A stretch of 42,739 bases of DNA from Leptolyngbyaceae cyanobacterium CSU_1_3 (GTDB lineage Bacteria; Cyanobacteriota; Cyanobacteriia; Leptolyngbyales; Leptolyngbyaceae), in NCBI GenBank assembly GCA_012034655.1, contig JAAUOZ010000025.1:1-42739 (forward strand), read 5' to 3'. Shown here piece after piece: positions 37,818-42,739 of the stretch; within the stretch, counting starts at the first letter, position 1; every line of letters starts with the position of its first letter. Below the pieces are notes generated by a model, which worked only from the letters and a program-made list of their open reading frames with translations, was not told the origin of the DNA and ran no database searches. The position numbers were made by a program, and so were the translations under genes.

Positions 37818-40800
37818 ACCCACTTCTAGAGCGCTTCTACCAACTCCTACCTGGCATTTACAAAAGCTATGATGCAATCCAAGGTGAACCCCTGCGGGCG
37901 TTGCTTGCTTTACTAGAACGAGAATTGCAAATTCTAGAAGCGGATACCGATCAACTCTATGATGACTGGTTTATTGAAACCTGTGAGGATTGGGTGGTTC
38001 CCTATATTGGCGATCTGTTAGACGCGCAAACCCTTTATAGCCGCAGTTTACGCCAAGGGCAAGAGCGTCGAGCATTTGTGGCCAATACAATGGGCTATCG
38101 ACGACGCAAAGGGACTGCGATCGTATTAGAACAACTAGCGATCGATATCAGTGGTTGGCACGGGCGAGCCGTAGAATCGCTCAATCTATTAGCCCGCTCT
38201 CCAGGGTTGACGACCGCCGTTGCGCCGATTCCGGTGACGGTCGATCTACGACAATCGCAACAACTAGAGCAATTTGGAACTCCCTTTGAAAGGGGAGCCT
38301 TTACCGCCGAGGTGCGTAACCGCAATGGAGGCAAATATACCCTCGCTAATGTGGGATTGTTTCTCTGGAGGTTGCAGAGTTACCCTCTAACACGAGTGAC
38401 CGCTCGATCGATTGACCTGCCTTCTCAGCGCTGGCGAGGTCAATGTTATACCTTCAGCCCGTTAGGGATAGATGGCCCCCTGTTTAACCAGCCACAAACC
38501 AAAGCGATCGCAACAGAACCCACCCGTGCAATTCATGTGCCGGATCTGTTAAACCGATCGGCATTGTTGAATGAAATTCAACAGCGGCGGGCCACTAGAG
38601 GGCTGTCGGATGGGAAAGGCTATTTTGGGATGTTGCCTGTCTTGCAAATCTTTGTAGATGGACAAACCGATGCACTGTCGCCAGAACAGATTTGATTGCC
38701 AATCTAGCAGGCTGGGAAGCACCAGATTGGCAGTTGCCTGGTGCTCAAGCGGATGCAGCCTTGCCCAATGTGCGATATGAAGTGGCAGTTGATCCAGAGT
38801 TGGGGCGCTTTGTGATTTTGAATCGTCCGCTGCCGCAGAGGGTTGAAGTCAGCTATGCCTATGGCTTTGGAGGCGATATTGGCGGTGGCCCCTACAATCG
38901 TCTTTATAATCGCCCTCGATCGAAGGCTATGATTCCTTCGCCCAAATCAGTTCTCTGGACAGTTAAGCAACAGTCTTTGCAATCTGCGATCGAGCAATGG
39001 CACTACACGACAGAAACCTGGGAAGCTTGCCGAAATCACACTTACATTCCGTTGGCAAAATTACAGGTTCCAACGCTACCGTGGATTGATTTAGAACCTG
39101 AAGTGAGATCACACTTTCAGCCTGGCATTATCACCGGCTTAGAAGTTTTGGCCACACCAGGAGCTAGCGCGGTGATTGTTAATCGCGGCGAAGCGATCGA
39201 TATTCAAGGGCGATTGATTTCTGTCGATCAGCCTGTGTCGATCTTGCTCGATCGCTACAAAAACCAAACTGTGATAGTGGCGGCTATCTATCACGCGCCC
39301 TCGTTAGAAGATGATTCGCCCACATTTCGCATTGAGGTCATTTCTGCAACTCTGGCGGCTGATCATTCCGATCGTATTTACATTCGTCTTTGTCTGATAG
39401 CAATTAATATTAACGGTCAGATTATTAGTCACTCTACTGCCCAACGAATGACGTTTCAACCAGGAATTGTCGCTGGATTGAATGTCAAGCTAAACAAAAA
39501 ATTAGATAGATTTATAATCACTCAAGGATTGGCAGTCGATCAAAAAGGGCAACGCATTCGTTTACAAGCTGGTCATCAAATTTTACGCGATCCCGATCAA
39601 AATCAAATAATGGTGCTGGTGCTGTCTCGACGAATGGAATTAGGCAAGCTCGATCGAGAAGAACGGCGCGGTCAACAATGGCAATTGGATTGGGTTGCCG
39701 ATTCAGATCTAGAACGCTATCCAGCAGAGATATTTCTACCTTTGACTCGTCTGCCAGCATCGCCCAAAAAGTCTGACGCTGCTGAAGTGCAGGATGGTTC
39801 AGCGTCCGATTCGATTCAGCTTCGCCCGACGTTTCGATCGGGCATCGTTTGGGGACTCAGCGTCATTGCCTATCCGGGGCAAAATCGTGCGATCGTCACC
39901 CCTGGCGTGGCAGTAGGTTTACGGGGTGAAACGATCTCTATTCCCGAAAATCGACGGCTGCGCTTGAGAGGGTTTCCTAACCAAACGGTGACGATTTATT
40001 TAGTTTATCAGACGAATGCAGGTGGGTCGATCGTTGCCTTATCTACCCCTCCCAACACCCCTGCTCTCAAACTGGCAACCCTCATCTTAGATCCACAAGG
40101 GCGAGTGCGTGAGTTGCCAGACTTAAGCAGGCGTATCCCTTTTACACCGGGAATTCTTCAGCCTCATACCAGTTTGACGGTGACAGCCCAATTGGATGCA
40201 AAACACCCGCAAGTTGCGATCGCCCCCGGAACAGCGATCGATGTGGAAGGACGATCGCTCACTCTCTCTACCCTGCAAACGTTTGACCTGAGCAATTACC
40301 GGGGGCAAACCTTGCTGCTATTTTTGGCTTATCAGGTTCGTCAGGGGTGGCAACTTGGTGTTGTAGTTGAAGAAGCAGAAGTTGGCAAAATTGAATTTCA
40401 AGATAGTGCGACCTATGGCATTCAAGACCTGTCGCTGACCATTCCCGCAGGTAAGCAATTATACATTATGGCGGGCGATGGCTGCCGCCCCCACATGCAA
40501 GGAAATTTGGCGATTCAGGGCAGTGGCGAACTGTGGATAGATGGATTGCTGATCGAAGGGCAAGTTAAAGTTTTGCCCGGAGAACTCAAGCGCCTCCGTC
40601 TGAGCCATTGCACCCTGGTTCCTCAAGGCGGTGGCTTCCTGGTTCAGGCGTTGCCTAGACAAGGGTTTGATCCTGAGTTAAATGAATGGTCGATGATTAC
40701 ATTAGTCATGTACTATGTTCATCTAATCTGGAAGTTAACGGCGATCAATCTCAATAGCCAACTCACACCCAGCCAAATGCTGACTCAGTTAATTCAAGTT

Positions 40801-42417
40801 GGCACGCAACGCATCCGATATCTGATTATGGATTTGTGGCAATCGTGTCACACTGGGCGATCGAGCAATGTCCCCTTGTTCTCTCCTTCTGCATCAACTG
40901 AGGACAATGATCAGCTATCCATTGAAATAGATCGCTGTATTTGTGGTTCGATTCAAATAGAGGCAACGATCGCGCAAATTAGCATTGACGACAGCATTGT
41001 AGATGCCCGCGATCGTGGGGCAATTGTTGCTCTGAGTAGCCATGTTGTTTGCAACAATACAACGATTTTGGGCAGCACTACGGTTCTTAGCATTGAGGCA
41101 ACCAACACCCTGTTTACCGATCGGGTCGCTGTATGGCGGCAGCAAATTGGCCATCTACGCTTTTGCTATGCGCCCGATGAGTCTCAAACACCCTATCGCT
41201 ATCGTTGCCAGCCCGATCAAGTCTTCGATCGCTTAGATCGACTGCCCGCAAAAGTCACTGCTTTGGCCAGCGATCGCACGGTGTTATTTGCGGGAACAGC
41301 GATCGGAGAAGTCTGGCGATCAGTTGACTCTGGCGACTCCTGGCAACCTCTGCAAAACGGATTGATCAATCTGCCTGTGCAAACAATTGCTATCAATCCT
41401 CACGATCGCCGTGTTTATGTCGGCACAACCGAAGGATATCTGTTTTCAATGCAGAATAATAGCGATCGCTGGGAACCGCTGATTCAACTTCATAGTGATG
41501 TGGTGACTCGTGATGTGGGGTTCAATACCACTGCGATCAATCAGATCGCCATCAAAGATGCACAGCTTTTTGTGGCAACATTAGGCGGTCGAATCTTTCG
41601 CTCTTCCGACTGGACAGCTTCCCCACGGGGGTTAGAACAAGCAATCTGGAACATTAACACAGTTGCAGTTCATCCTCAAACAGGCTGGATTTTCGCCGGA
41701 ACCGCTGGAACAGGAATCTACTACTCACAAGACAATGGCGAAACTTGGCAAAAGCCGCCCAGCCTTAACTTAACCAATCAAATGATCACGGCTTTGGCCG
41801 TCGATCGTCATGGCAAAATCTTCGCAGGTACGACAGGCATCTTCACCAAAGATAGCGGTATTTTTTACTCAACCAATAATGGCGACAGTTGGACTTTTGT
41901 GCGGCTAGCCATTAATCAACGCAACATTACTGCGATCGTAATTCACCCCCTCAATGATGCTATTTTTGTCGGTACGGTGAATGGCGGATTGTTACGCTCT
42001 CAAGATGCTGGGCAAACCTGGCAAGCCCTCAGCAATCTCCCCCATCTCCATATCACCGCCCTTACCATCACCGAGGCAGACGCGATCGTGGCCGGAACCG
42101 CAGGCGGGGCAATATGGCGATCGACCGACCACGGCAACAACTGGACACCCATCAACAGTGACTTTAACAATGCTCAAGCAAAACTTCTCTTGCTCAATCA
42201 ACTCCAACCCAGTTTTACTTCGACTCAATATGGCGACCCAGGCTATGCTCAACTCAGCCTCACCTGCGCGAATGAGATTTGTATTGGTGGTGAAGATAGT
42301 GCAGAAATGGGATGTTTTAATAGTCTGAAGCAACCACAGCGCAAAGCAAACCTACAAACCAGCCTAAAGGAGTATGTACGTTTTGGTTTAGAAGTCACTC
42401 TTTTTTACATCACATAA
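37814..42417 (+). CDS. Tail-protein-I-like / fibre protein with seven Asp-box repeats, frameshifted
   Basis: ATG 37814 overlaps the previous stop. The N-terminus (FYQLLPGIYKSYDAIQ, FIETCEDWVVPYIGDLL) resembles tail protein I. The first frame stops at 38695 and the next starts at TTG 38692; one more T near 38691-38693 would give EQILIANLAGW and a 1534-residue protein. Then come VRYEVAVDPELGRFVILNRP, four repeats of the FQPGI-xx-GLxV-xx-PGxAID type, a beta-helix-like stretch, and seven Asp-box units (41274-42165, such as LFAGTAIGEVWRSVDSGDSW). A C-terminal domain follows (YGDPGYAQLSLTCANEI, EYVRFGLEVTLFYIT). It likely completes the baseplate and contacts the target or the anchoring membrane; this is inference. 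Confidence 0.8.
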
Positions 42418-42435
42418 CTTTACATCACATAACTT
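42404..42435. repeat. Short tandem duplication at the fibre gene stop codon
   Basis: The unit TTTACATCACATAAC occurs twice in tandem around the TAA stop (42415-42417), with a partial third. It may be replication slippage; the second copy lies outside the gene. Confidence 0.6.
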
Positions 42436-42739
42436 TATATTACACAAGAGGCGAGCATGAAAATAAAAGACCAGTGAATCGGGTTTCGACTCTGCTGAAC
42501 CCTCGATGGTTATAAAGCTTGAGCAGAGTTGAAACCTGGCTGGTGGCACATGATTAACTTGCAGATTCCTAAGTATATTAACTAGTACATAGCGGGACAG
42601 CCTCGCAAAGCAGTTAATTTAGCCTGGTTCCGATGATGTATGGTTGAAATATTGGTGGCGAACCCTCGACCCCGTTTAGCAGACTAGATACCCCTAAAAC
42701 ATCATCGGGTCTGAACGCTTTTATCGTTGTTACCGGAGC
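42418..42739. other. Region downstream of the injection-system locus
   Basis: No gene is supported in these 322 bases. They hold the third copy of the dispersed palindrome (42481-42537), and a 10-bp inverted repeat (CCGATGATGT at 42630-42639, ACATCATCGG near 42699-42708) that might belong to a feature continuing beyond the window. Confidence 0.4.
42481..42537. repeat. Dispersed palindromic repeat, copy 3
   Basis: GGGTTTCGACTCTGCT (from 42481) pairs with AGCAGAGTTGAAACCT (ending near 42537), with a single G-T type mismatch and a short loop. It lies 64 bases after the last gene of the injection-system locus, the counterpart of copy 1 upstream of the locus, and may act as a terminator. Confidence 0.7.

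Overview
The window comes from a cyanobacterium. The HIP1 octamer GCGATCGC and its core CGATCG recur throughout both coding and non-coding DNA, and the families present (WbuC-type cupin, CobN, Uma2/DUF820, TPR proteins) fit that group. A filamentous species is the likeliest source, because contractile injection systems of this type are known from filamentous cyanobacteria; that placement is inference.

Layout. Positions 1-10542 are chromosomal housekeeping: a TPR/coiled-coil membrane protein on the minus strand, then on the plus strand a CbbY-like sugar phosphatase, MTA phosphorylase (mtnP), a WbuC-type cupin, type-2 argC and cobN. A roughly 800-base gap with palindromic repeats follows. Positions 11340-42417 are almost entirely one contractile injection system (eCIS/tCIS-type) locus. 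Its first block holds an unknown leader protein, sheath, inner tube, a zinc-ribbon gp26-like baseplate protein, a very long disordered protein, a DUF4255 (Pvc16-like) tail terminator and a Pvc15-like AAA+ ATPase. A cargo island (21241-24663) holds an HNH nuclease, an unknown candidate toxin and a DUF4157-GNAT fusion, with a DUF4058 remnant and a Uma2 gene between them. Two small membrane proteins follow. The second block holds a CIS_tube adaptor, a LysM-like protein, gp27-like hub, gp5-like spike, PAAR-like tip, gp25-like wedge, two baseplate J/gp6-like proteins and a tail-protein-I/fibre-like protein. The last two carry Asp-box (BNR) repeats that look like beta-propellers.

Three things stand out. 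First, the three candidate cargo proteins share an N-terminal motif at nearly the same position (QHLAIYSATH, QHTAIYQASH, SHTAIATN), a possible loading signal. Second, Asp-box propellers appear to be inserted inside two baseplate-associated proteins. Third, at least nine single-base indels break or locally scramble eight genes, and no nonsense substitution was recognised; several indels sit in homopolymers. This pattern suggests sequencing error more than decay, and it hides the true gene models (a LysM gene, the spike, the second J protein, the fibre protein and the nuclease cargo).

How the parts would work together (family knowledge plus inference): the sheath contracts around the tube, the hub/spike/PAAR tip pierces a membrane, the wedge and J proteins form the baseplate, the terminator caps the tube, the ATPase assists assembly or recycling, and the cargo proteins are the delivered effectors. 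No separate fibre gene of the Pvc13 type and no classical helical tape measure is visible.
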